Positions 1-12,754 are shown, numbered from the stretch's first letter. The stretch: 64,000 bases of DNA from Chytridium lagenaria (GCA_025449115.1 JAHLKC010000139.1:1-64000), one strand, 5' to 3'. Numbers and translations: made by a program. The notes: generated by a model not told the origin, from the sequence alone.

Positions 1-2
1 AG

Positions 3-200
3 AAGGAGAGTGCGTTGGCGTTTTTGGTGGATGAGGGACGGAGGGGGGAGGTGTTGGAGGAGGATGAGGAGTTTGAGATACCAGAGTTGGAGGAGGGGGT
101 TGAGAGGGTTGTTGGAGGGGGTGGAGGTGGGGTTGGGAAGGTGTGGAATGCGTGTTGGAGGGTTTTTCTTTGGGAAGGGTGTTTTATCGTTTTGTTGGGG
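3..200 (+). CDS. Exon of an unidentified protein, gene begins upstream
   Basis: Reading from base 3 the frame is open and runs into the window without an ATG being needed. It is acidic (GEVLEEDEEFEIPELEEG), then glycine-rich, then hydrophobic after KVWNACWRVF. Around base 200 the sequence turns into a T-rich tract with GT sites and no further convincing exon, so this is either the last exon or one followed by an intron I could not bound. The pattern 'acidic LEEDE... then WxACWRxF then hydrophobic' loosely recalls the segment before the first membrane domain of ABCC-type transporters. That is only a guess. G-rich codon use at the end of a gene fits the other genes here. Confidence 0.3.
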
Positions 201-2270
201 GGTGTTTGCTCCCTTTTTCTTTTTTTTGCAACGAGTTTAGTTCTATTTTTTTATATTTTTTTGCATGGGGGGTAGGAGAGCGAAGTTTTCTCGGTTTTGT
301 TGTTTCGTTTTTTTTTTGGGGGGGGGAGGAGATTTTGTGAAGGCTTCTATGCGCTCCCACCTCCCTCTTTTTTTTTCTGTTCGTTTTTGTTTCGTGTCGG
401 TGTGAATCCTTTTTTTTCCCCGCTTGTGTCTTAGACTAGGTATTTGTTTTTCCTTGTTGGGAAGAATCCCTCCCCCCCACTTCTTTCGTGACTTTCTGTT
501 CGAGGTGTCGCGTTCAACTATTCACGTTTTGTCGGTTTAACGGTTTCCACGGTTTCGGTTTTCGGGTTTCGTTTTTCTTTTTCTTTTTCTTTTGGTTGGG
601 AGTACCTTTTTTTTTGGCGTTGCTGTTCATTGCGATTTTCGAAGAACATGATTTCTATTACTTTTTCATGATGAATGTTGTTGAAGTTTTTTTTTGGTCT
701 ATCGCTCATCCATCGACTCTCGATTTACTTTTTTTGGAGTCGCCAACGTAACGTCTGGGGGATTTCGAAAAAACGAGCGTGTAGGGTCGCGAAATGAAAA
801 GAAAAAAAAAACAAGAGCAAAGAGGAATTGGTTATGTAGATGTAAATATCTCCTTTTAAGGGAGGCAGGATTCATGCACGGCGATATCTTGACACTTTTT
901 TACACTACAAGGATGCATTGAATTTGCGTTTAAAGGGGAACATTGGTGAAAACACGTTTAAACTCCCAGGAAAAAAACAAACAAAACAAGCCACACCCTC
1001 CTCTACAAGGGGAAAAAAAAAGGAAGATAAGAACCATCATCAAACAGTGCTTTAACAAAACACGTTAAGCCGTAATTTCATCAGTCTCTTCACCACATAT
1101 TTCCTCCCCATTTCGATGCTTCAAGCAGACTCTTCTCCTGTATCCAATCCATTTTGTTGAAAACAAAGTCACGCTTTCGAAAGCCATTTGCTTCGGCCTC
1201 ATCAGGGTTTGTTTTGATGCCGTCGAAAATCGTATGACGGGTGTAACAAGTTGCTTCAAGTCTTGAGATGCAAAGTATTTATTTACTTTTTGGAAATAAA
1301 AGTGGAGCGAACGAACTACCATTTACACAAGATTTTTTTAAACGCTCTTTTTTAATACATTCATAGACTCACTGTCCATGCTTTGAAAAGTCCCTCTTAT
1401 TTTATCCCCCAACCCGCGTTTTTTGTTTTTTTTTAAGTTGGTTTTTTAAAAGTGCCCACGATTTCCCCTGTACGGTATAACGTACTTATTAACGTGAACA
1501 TGCCTATTGTGCGAGGACATTGTTACCACATCCCTGGAACCTAACAATCCACAGTACAGACGGTAATGTTAAAAGATAAGCAACAGAAATCCCTCGGTAC
1601 ACAGAATTCTCTCCCACCTTGTAAACCGTTACACAGTCACTCTAATCAGAACCAATGAGAATGAAGCTTTTCCCACTTTAAGCAAAAGGCCGCTTCGCTT
1701 GCACCTCCTTCCCCCCTTCATCAACATCCATCCCCAAACCAAACCACCCACCATCACATACCACACCTTCAGGAGCGAAAAACGACGGAGATACTCATTT
1801 CCTATCCGTCATCGTCAACTCAAATATCCAACTAAACACATCTCCTTTAAGAGAACACACACACAGCCAGGAAAACTGGTAATCCCAAGCATACAGAAAA
1901 CGAGAAAAAGAGGGAGAGATCTTCCAATCATCCATTCCATTCTTTCAACGATCCCTTCTGCTACAAAGGCACAAAGTGATAAAGGGTTGTTACCAGTGTC
2001 CCGACGTCGTCACCCCAATCGTTTGTGGATTACGGGATATAGCTGGCGCGTGTGAAGAACGTTGAAGGAGGTTGAGGATACGACTTTGTTGAAATAGAAC
2101 GGCGAGCAAGAAAAAGATCATTAACGAAGACTAGTATTCTCACCGAAAGTCTAACGTCCACAACTACAGCCTGAAGAAACTTTTGAAGGAAAGGCGCCGG
2201 CCGCTTTAACATCCAAGCCAGCATCACTTTCCAATAATCATCTTCGCACCTTTCGCACCTTTCCACCAAC
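201..2270. other. Intergenic, no supported gene
   Basis: The first 600 bases are very T-rich with long T runs (probably an intron or 3' untranslated sequence), then mixed AT-rich sequence. Short open frames on both strands (for example 1065-1322 on the minus strand and 1699-2055 on the plus strand) have no recognisable domain and no flanking exons. The last ~100 bases are the presumed promoter and 5' leader of the kinase gene. Confidence 0.5.
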
Positions 2271-4304
2271 ATGGGTGCCTCCTGCTGCACCCCTGAAAGA
2301 TTGACTTCCAAGCCGAAGGTATTCACAAAACCTCCCCTACTTTCCTCAAAACTGACGCACCCTCTCCTCAGTCGAGCTCACCCACTTCAACCTTCTCCGG
2401 TCTGTGGGTAAAGGAGCGTTTGGAAAAGTCCGCGTGGTTCAACATAGGGGAACGCAAAAGATCTATGCGTTGAAGTATATTAATAGGCAAATGTATCAAG
2501 ATGAAAGCTGTGAGAATATCATTCAGGAACGACGGTTGTTAGAGGAGCGCAGCATCCGTTATTTGGTGAGTTGCGGCTAGAAACTATTGGAATTTTTTGG
2601 CAGCGCCGCTTACTTTTTAATGGAATGTGTTGGTTGGGTTTGCAAGCCAACTTTTGTCATTTGTTTGGTGGCAGAGTTGATTGCACACCCATGTATCTCT
2701 TTCCAACCACTTTGCTCCACTTTCCCAGCTTCGTTGATGTTCCTCACCATTAACACCTCTCAGCAATCTCCGCTTCGCCTTCCAAGATGACGAAACCTCT
2801 TCATGGTCCTTGACCTAATGCTTGGTGGTGACCTTCGTTTCCACCTCGATCGCATGGGCACATTTAAAGAAGACATGGTCCGTTATTATGTTGCTGAAAT
2901 CGCTCTCGGTCTCTCCTACCTCCATTCAAGACGGATCGTGCACAGAGATCTCAAACCGGATAACGTTTTTTGGATGAATTTGGACATGCGAGTTTGACGG
3001 ATTTAATATTGCGGTGCATTATAGGGAGGAGAAGGCTTTAACGGCTGTGGCCGGGAGTATGGCTTATATGGGTGAGTTTTACTGTTATTTTCTGTTGTTG
3101 GGGCTTAGGAGGTGTTTGTTCTTGTGGTTGTTGATATTGTCTCTGGGATTTATGGATTTAATGACGTTGTCTAATCCTAATACTTTTATTTAGCTCCTGA
3201 AGTACTCGGGAAAAAGGGGTACTGGAATGCTGTCGATTGGTGGAGTCTTGGAATCATGGCGTTTGAATTATTATATGGAAAGGTAACCTTTCTTCTCTTT
3301 CCCTCCTTCAATTCTTCGCCCCATTCATATCCCCTTTTTTCACGTGTCCTAAACCCTTTTTATTTCTTTCATTGTCCAGCGCCCATTCCGCTCCAAGACC
3401 AACGACGGACTCACCCACGCCATTCTTCAAGAGCACCTTCATTTCCCATCCGAACCGGCAAACATCTCGCAACCCGCAAAAGACTGCCTCAAGGGGTTCA
3501 TTACACGGACTGTGTCGGAACGGTTGGGGAGTAAAGAGAGTGGAGGGGAGGCTAGGATTAAGGGACATAAGTGGTTTGAGGGGATGGATTGGGTCAAGTT
3601 GGAGGCGAAGGAGGTGGTGGTGCCATTCGTGCCGGACGTGAGTAAGACCTGCTTTCTTGATTCGGTTGAGTTCCAATCTTTTCTTTGTCCTCTCACTTTT
3701 TCTTCTATTTCGAGATGTGTCACTTACCATAATCTTGTCCGCTGTCGTTTTAGTCCAAAAAAGCCAACTTTGACGCCACACACGAACTCGAAGAGCTCCT
3801 TCTCGAAGACAACCCTCTCAAAGCTAAAGCCCGAAAGAAGGACGCAGAGGGCCGTCTGGAACCAAGAAGTAAGCCCCTCCTTCATTCCTCTCCTTTCATC
3901 CTCCCCATCTCACGCATTTTTCTCTAGTCCCCCCACCAGGTGAAGACCCTGAAGTCACCCGTCTCATGGCGGTCATGGAAGAAAAATTCGTTGTCTATGA
4001 TTACACCCGTCCCAAGCTCAAATCCACTCTCCGTCTTCCCTCCACGCATCAAATGGATGCCCGGCTATCGTCTCACGCGTTGGCGGCCCCCGTCATCATG
4101 GCTGCAGCGAAATCGGCACAACAGTTGCAAATGGAGGAGAATGAGGATGAGAGTATGGAGTTGGATCCTATGGAGGGACGGGATGGGGCCGTGTTTGTTG
4201 CGGGGATGACGGATACGGGGACCGTGGGGGGGAGCATTAGGACGCCGAGTGTTGCGGGGGCACATCCGAGGATAGGGAGTGTGGCGGAGCATAAGGAGGC
4301 GTGA
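2271..4304 (+). CDS. STK32/YANK-type AGC serine/threonine protein kinase
   Basis: Protein kinase that transfers ATP phosphate to Ser/Thr. Seven exons fit: 2271-2318, 2377-2565, 2764-3071, 3194-3282, 3380-3637, 3754-3868, 3940-4304. The start MGASCC is a classic N-myristoylation site with adjacent cysteines for palmitoylation, so membrane attachment is likely. Visible kinase motifs in order: glycine loop [12 protein letters not shown] lysine, [16 protein letters not shown] hinge, catalytic HRDLKPDN, a DFN (not DFG) metal motif followed by IAV as in STK32, APEVL, DWWSLG. The tail carries [11 protein letters not shown] and an ELEELLLE segment typical of this family. About five single-base losses, mostly in homopolymers (near 2550, 2560, 2798, 2967, 3002), break the frame as printed. 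I treat these as sequence error because motifs on both sides are intact. The first intron's acceptor (TCGAG) is inferred from frame. Confidence 0.88.
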
Positions 4305-5113
4305 TGGATTGATGTCGTTTTCTTGAGCACCCCTTTTATCTTTTTTTTGCTTTTTGCTATTTTGTTTTTTATTGCCCACGTCCCCTCTCCCCCGTCATCT
4401 CGCTCACCGGATTCGGTACTATATTTTTTTCTTTCGTATTATACTCGACCTGCCCACCTTGTATCTATAAGCGTTTTTATTGTTATCCTTATTGGTTTGT
4501 CAACTTTATTCATCTTTATCGTTTTGCATGTTTTCACTTTTCTTCTTGTCGGACTTCTTTAGACTCATTTGTTTGGGGCGTACTGTATTGAGTTTAAATA
4601 TGATAACAAGACCTTGGATTCTTGACATCAAGAGTTTTTTGAGTTTGGTTTCAAGACGTGAAAATATTTAGGACACAAGTTGGTGCTCCATGTGGGTGAG
4701 TTTTTCAAGGTCGACGCCTGTCCAAATTTGCTGGGACAGAATTTTGGACGAAATCGGAGTGGAGTGATAGGTCATGTAAAAACACTCCGCATAAAACACC
4801 GAAAACTGTCGCTAGTGAATAGTTAAACATATTAGTGCAGGTACGATGTGTTGTTATTTTCATAAAAGGGTTGCAAAATGGCAATATGGAGACAAGTTAT
4901 AACATTCGCTGGTTTGCTGGAAAGGACAAAGTCTGCGTGCGAACTACAGAATAAAAAGACCATCTCAAATAAGCTCGTTATCAATCATTAATGGATAAAG
5001 AAGCATAATATACATATCATTCCTATGGCTCCCTCAAAACAATTTGAATCATATATTAAACGACATCAAGGTTCTTATAAATTGTTTATGTGTTTTAAAG
5101 AAGTGAATGTCCA
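4305..5113. other. Intergenic between convergent genes
   Basis: Holds the 3' ends of the kinase (plus) and of the dioxygenase (minus). T-rich to about 4560, then mixed AT-rich sequence. I see no gene, RNA or repeat in it. Confidence 0.6.
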
Positions 5114-6744
5114 CTAGTAGTGACGCTTCATAACCTGGTAAAATGGGGTTTAAGGTAAGTGTAAGAAACGAGAATGAAGCGAAGTGGATAAAATAAGCGC
5201 CAGTGAAAGTGAAGCAAAAGAATACGTTCAATTGAAATATGAAATGGCAGTAACGAGAAGAAAAAAAAAGGAAAATCGCAGTTCACCATAAAATAAAACA
5301 AGGTTAACAGAGAAATAAGGACCGCATGAAAAGAGTCTTAAGAGAAAAAATGAACAACAACCCACCTCCTGCGTAAAAGCATCAAAAGTCAACCCGGGCT
5401 TCAACTCATGTCCCACATTCGGCTGCATAAACACGGCAAAAGTATTCCTCGACACCTCCTTTGCGCCTCCACTCTTCACAAGATGCGGCGTCGCAACAAG
5501 TAAACCACCCGAAGCCACCTGCGATGATTCACCAATTTGGAAGGCAAGACAGTCACGCGGAATATTGACCTTGATGAATTCTCCACCGCGGCTTTGAATG
5601 TAAAGACCCGACGATTCGAGGTCACCCTTTTCGGCGGCAGGGAGAGAGGAAATGTTGATTTCGGTATAGGTGGGGTCAGTGTCTTTGACGTACATGGCGC
5701 TGGTGAGGCCCGTAAGCTAAGATGACGTCGTTAGATCATTGCAGTTAACGTAAAACTGAAGGTGGAATCTTTACAAGAGAAACATCCTTCTTGTAAACTA
5801 CACTTCTTAAAATCCAAGCATGACTTTAAAACTCCCTTTCACGCATGAAAGACCCAGAAAACGAATATGAAAACATACATACCATGCCATGATCCACATG
5901 CAACCCACACCAACTCCCAATCTTGGATTCATCCGTAGACTTCTCGGCCACAGGGAAATAATGCAACAACCTCGCTTTCACCGTGATTGAATCCTTGATC
6001 GCGGACTCAAGGAACGCAGGATGTGACGTGTTGGACGTAATGTAGGCGTCACAATGGCGCGCGAGTTTAAGTCCAACGTCCACAATGTAAGAACCGAGCT
6101 GCGAAGAACATTAGATTGAGGCACATAATCGAAAAACCATGATGGGCTTTTTGGTGAAGAGAAAAAATGAACAGAAAGAGGTATCTTTACTTACATCCAT
6201 GTAGGCCTCCTTCAGTTCCGGCAACTCTTTTGGCCAAACATTACTAAACCTAAGAGGAACTTCAACAACCACATCACATCGCCAATCACTTACCCATAAG
6301 CTGGGAACTTCTCCGCATACCCTTCATCACTCGACGGCGTCTCATCATACACAGGATTATTATAATAAGATCCCTTTGCGAAATCCAAGCTCCCCTCAAT
6401 CCGTTCCTTCCCATGCGACCTATTTAACATTTAAGGAATATACAAATGAAAACCCTCACCATCCAAACAAATACGATGAGTCTTTATGAACGCATGCTTT
6501 CCCTTGACGTCTTCAGGGAGCGCCGCAAAAACCGATGCGAGGCGGAGAAGACGTAGACGTTTTTCAACAAAGCCCTTTTTTTGATGTTAGCGAATGGAAG
6601 GGATATAATGGGGCGGCTTACGGGAAGATCAGAGACGACGATGATGCCGAGACAGTCAGGGTTGTTGCCGAACCCAGAGGCAATCTTGGAGGAGAGATTG
6701 CTGTCCAGAGAGCAGAGCTCTGCGTAGGTGATGGTCGTGACCAT
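5114..6744 (-). CDS. 2-oxoglutarate/Fe(II)-dependent dioxygenase (isopenicillin N synthase-like)
   Basis: Probable non-haem iron oxygenase of the clavaminate/isopenicillin N synthase-like superfamily; the substrate is unknown. The model is seven exons on the minus strand: 6744-6622, 6574-6460, 6419-6294, 6243-6195, 6098-5883, 5716-5366, 5134-5114. All have GT...AG introns and phases that close exactly after adding back one T near 6496. The product is about 333 residues, normal for the family. Motifs: FGWSHGKE, NVWPKELP, the iron ligands H and D in GLHVDHGM, the third ligand H in ATPHLV, and the 2-oxoglutarate arginine region SRNTFAVFMQP. The final exon codes only six residues ending HY. The first intron (6575-6621) has a GCTAAC branch point. 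No signal peptide or membrane segment is visible, so it is probably cytosolic. Confidence 0.85.
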
Positions 6745-8367
6745 TATTTAAAAAAATGGGGTTGTTTGTGTTGCTGAGGGGGTAAAAAAGGTGACAGGGA
6801 GAAGACGGCGTTTAGGTAACAGGTCGGAACGGACGTGACCTCATCGATTTTTAAATTTGGGGTTGATTCTTTGAACATGTTTATTGGGGTTGCTATGTTG
6901 AGATGTGCCGCCCTCATACAGGAAAGTGTGGAATCCTTATGCGGACAACAACTTTTAAATCTAGTACGGAGAATAAGAGGTGTGAAGGAGACAGGTTAAA
7001 GGGACCATATTAAAACCTCAAAATTAAAAGTATATGGATGGTCACGTCGATAACAAACCGAGGCAATGGGGGCGGAAAAAGAGGAATGATCTCCATGTAA
7101 TGGGATAAGTATATACGCCAGCGGCGAAGAGCAAGAAAAAACAGCAAGAAGAAAAAATAAAAAGGAACCCCTATGTAGGGAAAAAAGCCTATAAAAAAGT
7201 CCGCAACGTGTGAAGGGAATCCAGCATCAAAGACTCCCAAACCCAAGACCCATCTCATAACTCAACATTTAGGAACATAAAAGGGTAAGAGAAAAACTGA
7301 TGGCAGAAAAGAAGAAGGACAAAAAAAAAAAGTCTTGAGACGCTTTAAAGGCTTGAATTAAGAAAGAATTGTAAAAAAAAAGTCAAACAAGGATACATCG
7401 GTTTTGATCTGGAGTGCTGCGAAGCTTTCCCTCATCCACATTTTCATCTTCGCAAAGATAAAAAGAAAAAACAACAATCAAGAAATAAATGAAAGCTGAT
7501 CAGGCTAAAAAAAAAAAAAAAACTGGCACAAGAAAAAGGCAGGGGGGAAAAAAAAAGGCGGGAGGATGATGTAGAAAAAAAATATTTAAAAACAAGACCT
7601 TCCGAATCATCACAAAAATAACAGAGACGAAGAAAATGTGAGCTCTCTACGCCTATCCTCCTTCAGCTCCACTCCCAAGCTTGAGATCCTAAGCCGCTCC
7701 CCATCTTTGATCCTCCCAACACCTGCCGTCCATCGAAGTAAATTCAGCAGGAAGCAAGTTATCACAAAAAGGAAACAATAAAAACACAGGCTGTTGGAAG
7801 GGTTCATGATGGCCGAGGTAGAGCACCAAATTTAGGCGTCATGATGAACAATAAACATGGTTCCCACATCCTTCCACTTATGGACAAGTTTGTCGAAAGT
7901 ATCAAGTGTAGAAAGGAACGATAGGAGCAGAAAATAATCAAAAAAGCACACACCCAAACACACAGACCCTTTAAGGTGAGTATATTAGGTTGAGTAAAGA
8001 GAAGGAAGTAAGGAAAGGATGCAGCAAACCAAAATTGCTCAGCTCGCTCAACCCGTGGTTCGATCATGTTAAGATCTCGACCGGTAGTTGAACAAAAAGG
8101 CAAATTATTAGAAACGAAGAAACGAGAAACCTACAAAGTAAAAAGGCACTGGTCCGCACATATGGATCCATGACCATAATCAAAGTAATTTTAAACAAAA
8201 GACATGAATTAAAAAAAACAAACGGCTTTGATTGGGAGGCTACGATGCGGGAGTAATAGGAGAATGAAATAGCGAAAGATTCATGTTGTTGTGTGGAGGG
8301 TGGATAAAAAAGGATGGATTAAGGACGCATGTGCAAAGGAAGGTGATCAGAAATCCCTTGCTCCCGG
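6745..8367. other. Intergenic with doubtful exon-like pieces
   Basis: AT-rich with many A runs. Two short minus-strand stretches look protein-like: about 8070-8030 (MIEPRVERAEQF) and about 7900-7835 (LDTFDKLVHKWKDVG ending at a stop). I could not link them by good splice sites or recognise a family, so I do not call a gene. Confidence 0.35.
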
Positions 8368-10546
8368 TCAATCCTGCTCTAGCTCTCCGTGTCCTGGTCT
8401 AATGTGAATTCTAACGCCTTGCTTAGCAAAGCATTTTGAAAGCAGTGTAGAATCTGAGGAATAAAATAAAACATGATCAGAAAAGACCTTGAAGACCAGC
8501 ACAGAAAAGGTGCATTGAATGTACGTAGACAATGGCTTATATGATACGTACCTGACATCCCGGGAAATGCCTTTGGGCTATATACGGTAAAGGGTTCGCT
8601 ATACATTGACGTGAAAGATGCGGAATTGCTAGGGTGAAACAAACTTTAGCGAACGAAAGAGAGCCGGAAAACGCTGAACCGTAATATCAAGCATATATTC
8701 CGATAAATAAATTTGAATAAAAACCAACCTGATTCTGATAGAGAAGTACAAAAGAGAAAAAAATGGGACGCATGGAAAAAAAAATTGTAAGTAAAAATAC
8801 AAGGCTCTTTTCATAAGGAATTGCAACAGTAAAGCAAAGATGATGAAATACTCACTCTGTTAAATCAAACAAATCAAATTTGAGCCGATATGTTCCACTG
8901 GTTCTTACAGAAATATCTGGGAAGATGAAAAACATGCCCTTCTCCCCTGATAAATCCGTCAAGATCCAGCACGCCGACACCAGGCATCCCATCATTACTT
9001 GACTGTACTCTGAGAGGTGAGAGAGTGTCGGGTGGGTGGACTCGGACGTAAGCTCAGACATGACTGAGGCAGGAGCGTCTGTCGGTGGCCGTATCGTTGG
9101 TTGCTGCGATATGCAACGCGTCATATCACTGTAAAATCACAACAAGGAAAGCAGATAAGTTAAGATAAAAATCTTGAAACGCATTTCCTGGAGAGGAGAT
9201 AGTTCGCCATGGGAGGGGTAATGACGGGGTAGGTGGGATGGTGTCTTTAACCCTCGAGTCTGCATGAGGTGATCAACCTCCAAGCCACTACGTGAAAATG
9301 CACACCCGCTCTAACAGGAAGGACCCTCAAGGTCGAAAACCCCTCAATGAAGGTCAAAAATATCATCAACAAAGAAAAATAAAAATTTAAAAAAAAATAA
9401 AAAATTTCAATCCAAATCTTGTTCCAAGCAGTAGAATTGCTCGGAACGGTAAAAGCAGAAAAAGCCATTTGTCCAAATCCGTCGGTGAGATCAAATCCTC
9501 CGACCCAGCGAAACGTTGAGGACCCCTTTGAAAAGGGGACCTCATAACTACCTCCTTCATTTCGGCATGATGCCTTCCAGAAGATCCACTGGTGCAAGTA
9601 GATACCATCAACAGAGAAACGAGGTATAAAAGACGGAAAGGGCGGCATCAAAATAAAAAACTCTCTGGGGCAAAGAGTGTTGTCTGAGCCCAAAATGACA
9701 AGACGATGGCCATCACTTTTCGGACCACCCTTCTCCCAAGAGACAGAGAGACAGTTGGCTTGATGAGACCAAGCCGTTCATTATGAAATATAAAGGTGCT
9801 ATATGGTTTTCGAAGGAAAAAGAATACGACTTACGGTGTCCAAAGTGAAGCAAAAAGCATCAAATTTCCAATGCCCTCGTAAGCATCCGGAGGTAAATCT
9901 CGGCCCATACCGGTGGTGTCCGGACGTTGAGGAATTTGCGCATATAACGACGATGCTGCAGAGGAAGTGCTGGAAGATACAAGGGATGACGAGGAGGATG
10001 CGACAGAGGCAGAGATTTTGGAGTCGGCGCGATGGGTGTTTACGGAAGAGTTGAGATTCGTGGTTGAGTTGATGTGAAGCTGAAGACTTTTTTGTACGTA
10101 AAGAAAAGGTTTTAGCATTTTTATAATGTTTTGTGTAAACAAAAACATTGAGACAGTATTGAAACAAAAAACCAGCTGAGACTGAGAGTATCAACGTAAA
10201 TTAATGTAAAAGGATAAGTAAACTAACATGGGAGGGGGATCTAGAGGCCGACGGTCGCGAAGGGCAAATCCGGACATTCGAGCTCGAACGGGTTGCTGAA
10301 TGACCTCGAGACGGTAGAACCCACGAGGGGCCCAAGAAGCCGTTGATGCTGGTTCTAGAAGAAATATTAGCTAGGCATAAACAGGTATTTCAATATAATT
10401 TATGAATAGGGGTAATAGAAAGGCCAACTGTATCGGGCATTTTAAATGCGCAAATTAACGTGAGAGATAAACCACCCAGTCGCGATTCAAAAATAGGATA
10501 AAAGAGTGAAAAATGAAGATAGAAAAGTCAATAACATACCGGTCAT
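8368..10546 (-). CDS. Velvet-domain transcriptional regulator (VelB/VosA-like)
   Basis: Velvet proteins are fungal DNA-binding regulators that couple development and secondary metabolism and usually act as homo- or heterodimers in the nucleus. Minus-strand exons: 10546-10540 (start MT), 10354-10228 (YRLEVIQQPVRARMSGF then RDRRPLDPPP), 10086-9835 (ILQLHINSTT, a Ser-rich stretch, NLMLFASLWTP), an unresolved linker in 9700-9250, 9128-8856 (LVSACWILTDL then FFIFPDISVRTSGTYRLKF), 8628-8552 (YSEPFTVYSPKAFPGMS) and 8453-8368 (STLLSKCFAKQGVRIHIR to the stop). All the hallmark velvet blocks are present, and junction phases agree for the exons I could define. The 'FASLWTP' block and long low-complexity insertion are closer to VelB than VosA, but I would not insist. 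The linker exon between 9834 and 9129 could start near 9605 (GSSGRHHAEMKE). Confidence 0.88.
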
Positions 10547-12754
10547 CACCGGCAAGGCCCCAGGAAAGTCTTGCACAGCCCGTCGAGGTTTTTAACTACT
10601 TCAAAGCAGTGAGGCAAATGATGGCAGACAGCCCTCGAATGCAAAAATGCGTTGGTGTTGAAACACAGAAGATCCCGAGACCCGCAGAGCTTCACCCCTT
10701 AACACAATAACCGAAATGCCTTCTCTTCGCTCAAGAAATATTAGGGTGCAAAGCCGTGGTTCTGACGCTTTGAGGCCCTCCTTCGCTTAGAATTATCTCT
10801 CTATTGGATGGCCAACTCCTCTATCTCCCTTGTTTGTTTCAGCTTCTCCAGTCGTTAGTCCCCTCCTTCAATACTCGATCGAAGTCCACTTGCAGACTCG
10901 GCAAGGTCCCAGCACAGGCTCCCCTCTTGCAGCAATCACCCAGCCTCAACGGATTCGCTGGATGGTCGTATGACACTGCCTGATGATGGCAATGTATAGC
11001 GAACAGGATGAAGTGATGTCGAGAAGTTGATGTGGATGCCTTGTTACTGAGAGGTTTGTTCGCACCCCAAAATCCCAGCCTGCAATTTGCGCAAGAAAAA
11101 CTTTTCAGTTATGAATGCGTTTGCCTTTTCCCAGTGACGGTTTTTGCTCTTTCTTGGCTTGGTTTGCTAAATAAAACTACTATCATAGAGCACAGAGCAA
11201 TGTCACAACGTGAGGTCGTGGTTGTGTTTGAATTTGATAACTCTACATGCGTTTGCTCTCAAAATTCTTTCTTATTCAAATCTACTTTTTGACAACAAGA
11301 GACGTCGTTGTTGCAGTGATTTTACAGAGTTTGACGTAATAACATATGCTTTATTAGCTTTATCGCAGGATATAGTGTAAACATGTTGGCATTAGTTGTA
11401 AAGGCCTCTGGGATCGACGGAAGCGTCTGGTCCGCCTGTTATGGACGGATGAAGGCATCTCTATCAGTGGTATTGAAAGGTTTGAGGAAAGTGGTGCTTC
11501 TTGCCCCAGGGTCGGTTGTCTTCCCGCTTTCATTCCCTTGGTTTTTTCCGCCCTTTTTTTTTCGCAAATTCCAGATCTTTGTCGGAATTTCAATAAAAGG
11601 TAAGGGGGCAGTTCAAAGGTAGGGTGTAATTCCGTGGGGTTCCACTCGTCCCCAATAATCTTCCAATGGAAAAGAGATTTAACGTCAAACGCTCTTATAT
11701 AGGGGAAGAATGGCCAAATGACGGCGGATATTCCTAAAGTACAGGCGCTGCATCCAAAGAGTTTGGATCGAGAATATGATATCGCGATACAGTACAAAAA
11801 AAAAAAACGCGCGTCTGTTTCTACCTTCAAAATAAAACTTAGAAATAGTATTAATTACTTTTTCTCTTCTTTCTGCTGTTTATTGGCCCAAAAGCAGCCT
11901 TTTTGTATAAACAAACATTCATCTATTATTATTTACAACGATTAGCCTTGTCCTTCATCATGCCGAATATTTTGAGGAGGGGCGGAGGCCCTACTGTAAA
12001 GGGAAAGGAACATCAATCAACTGTCTCGAAGGGGAAAGTACGCTCCGGTCGGTTCCTGCAAGCTGCGGTGGTTTCCCAATGATTTTAGCGCTAACAAGGT
12101 TGGGTGCCTTTTAATATTTTAATTGCGTGAATGAGTGATGTGTTCTGCATCAGACAAAACTTTAAAACACCGCGATGTTCTTTGATAAGTTTTAACCGGT
12201 TCTTTAAAATTGAGGAGAACGGTGGTAACCGTGACAGAGTTGCCTTTCAAAGCCGCCCAAAATTGCCAAGGGCCGTCATTTTTTCAAGAACAGACACTCG
12301 TATCGGTAATAATAAACACGAGAATACCACCTGGTGTGGGGTGCTTGAAAGCAAAACGGATGCAGGTAAATAAATAAACAACAGTAAGGGCTCTGATAAT
12401 TATTATCAGAAAATTGTTCTAAAAAAGCATTTCTCAAAACAAACTACGACGAAGACTTTATTATTAAAAAGCATATAAGAGGCTACGGTTGAGGAAGAAA
12501 AGAAAAGATAAGAAAAACGAGTTACAACTTTACAGTAATAACAGGGGTAGAGAGTTTCAACTAAAAATTAAATTCCTGCCGCTAGGTCCGTACACTACGC
12601 GCCTTTTAGGCAAAACAGCATTATAATACCGGTTTCAACTGCGCAGATTCTGCTTCAATCCGCGTCTAGCTTGAGGCAGACGCTGCCGACATCGGAAGCT
12701 CTAAATTTTGATTTTTTTCCTTTCACCACCTTGAGCCCGAGCCTTTCTCTTTTT
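10547..12754. other. Intergenic, no supported gene
   Basis: Contains the velvet promoter or 5' leader side near 10.55-11 kb, then AT-rich sequence. Open frames at 11383-11622 (plus), 11360-11830 (minus) and 12131-12373 (plus) lack domains and splice context. I found no tRNA or repeat that I could support. Confidence 0.45.

Noticed and set aside
2798..3002. Kinase as a decayed pseudogene because the HRD and DFN region is out of frame
   Set aside because: All catalytic motifs are intact and the breaks are single bases in runs, as in essential genes in the same window (RNA polymerase I, uS13m).
8030..8100. Possible tRNA (GGTTCGATC phrase)
   Set aside because: I could not find matching acceptor, D-arm and anticodon stems around it on either strand.
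11360..11830. 156-codon minus-strand frame
   Set aside because: No recognisable motif, no splice context and mixed composition; could be chance in sequence of this length.
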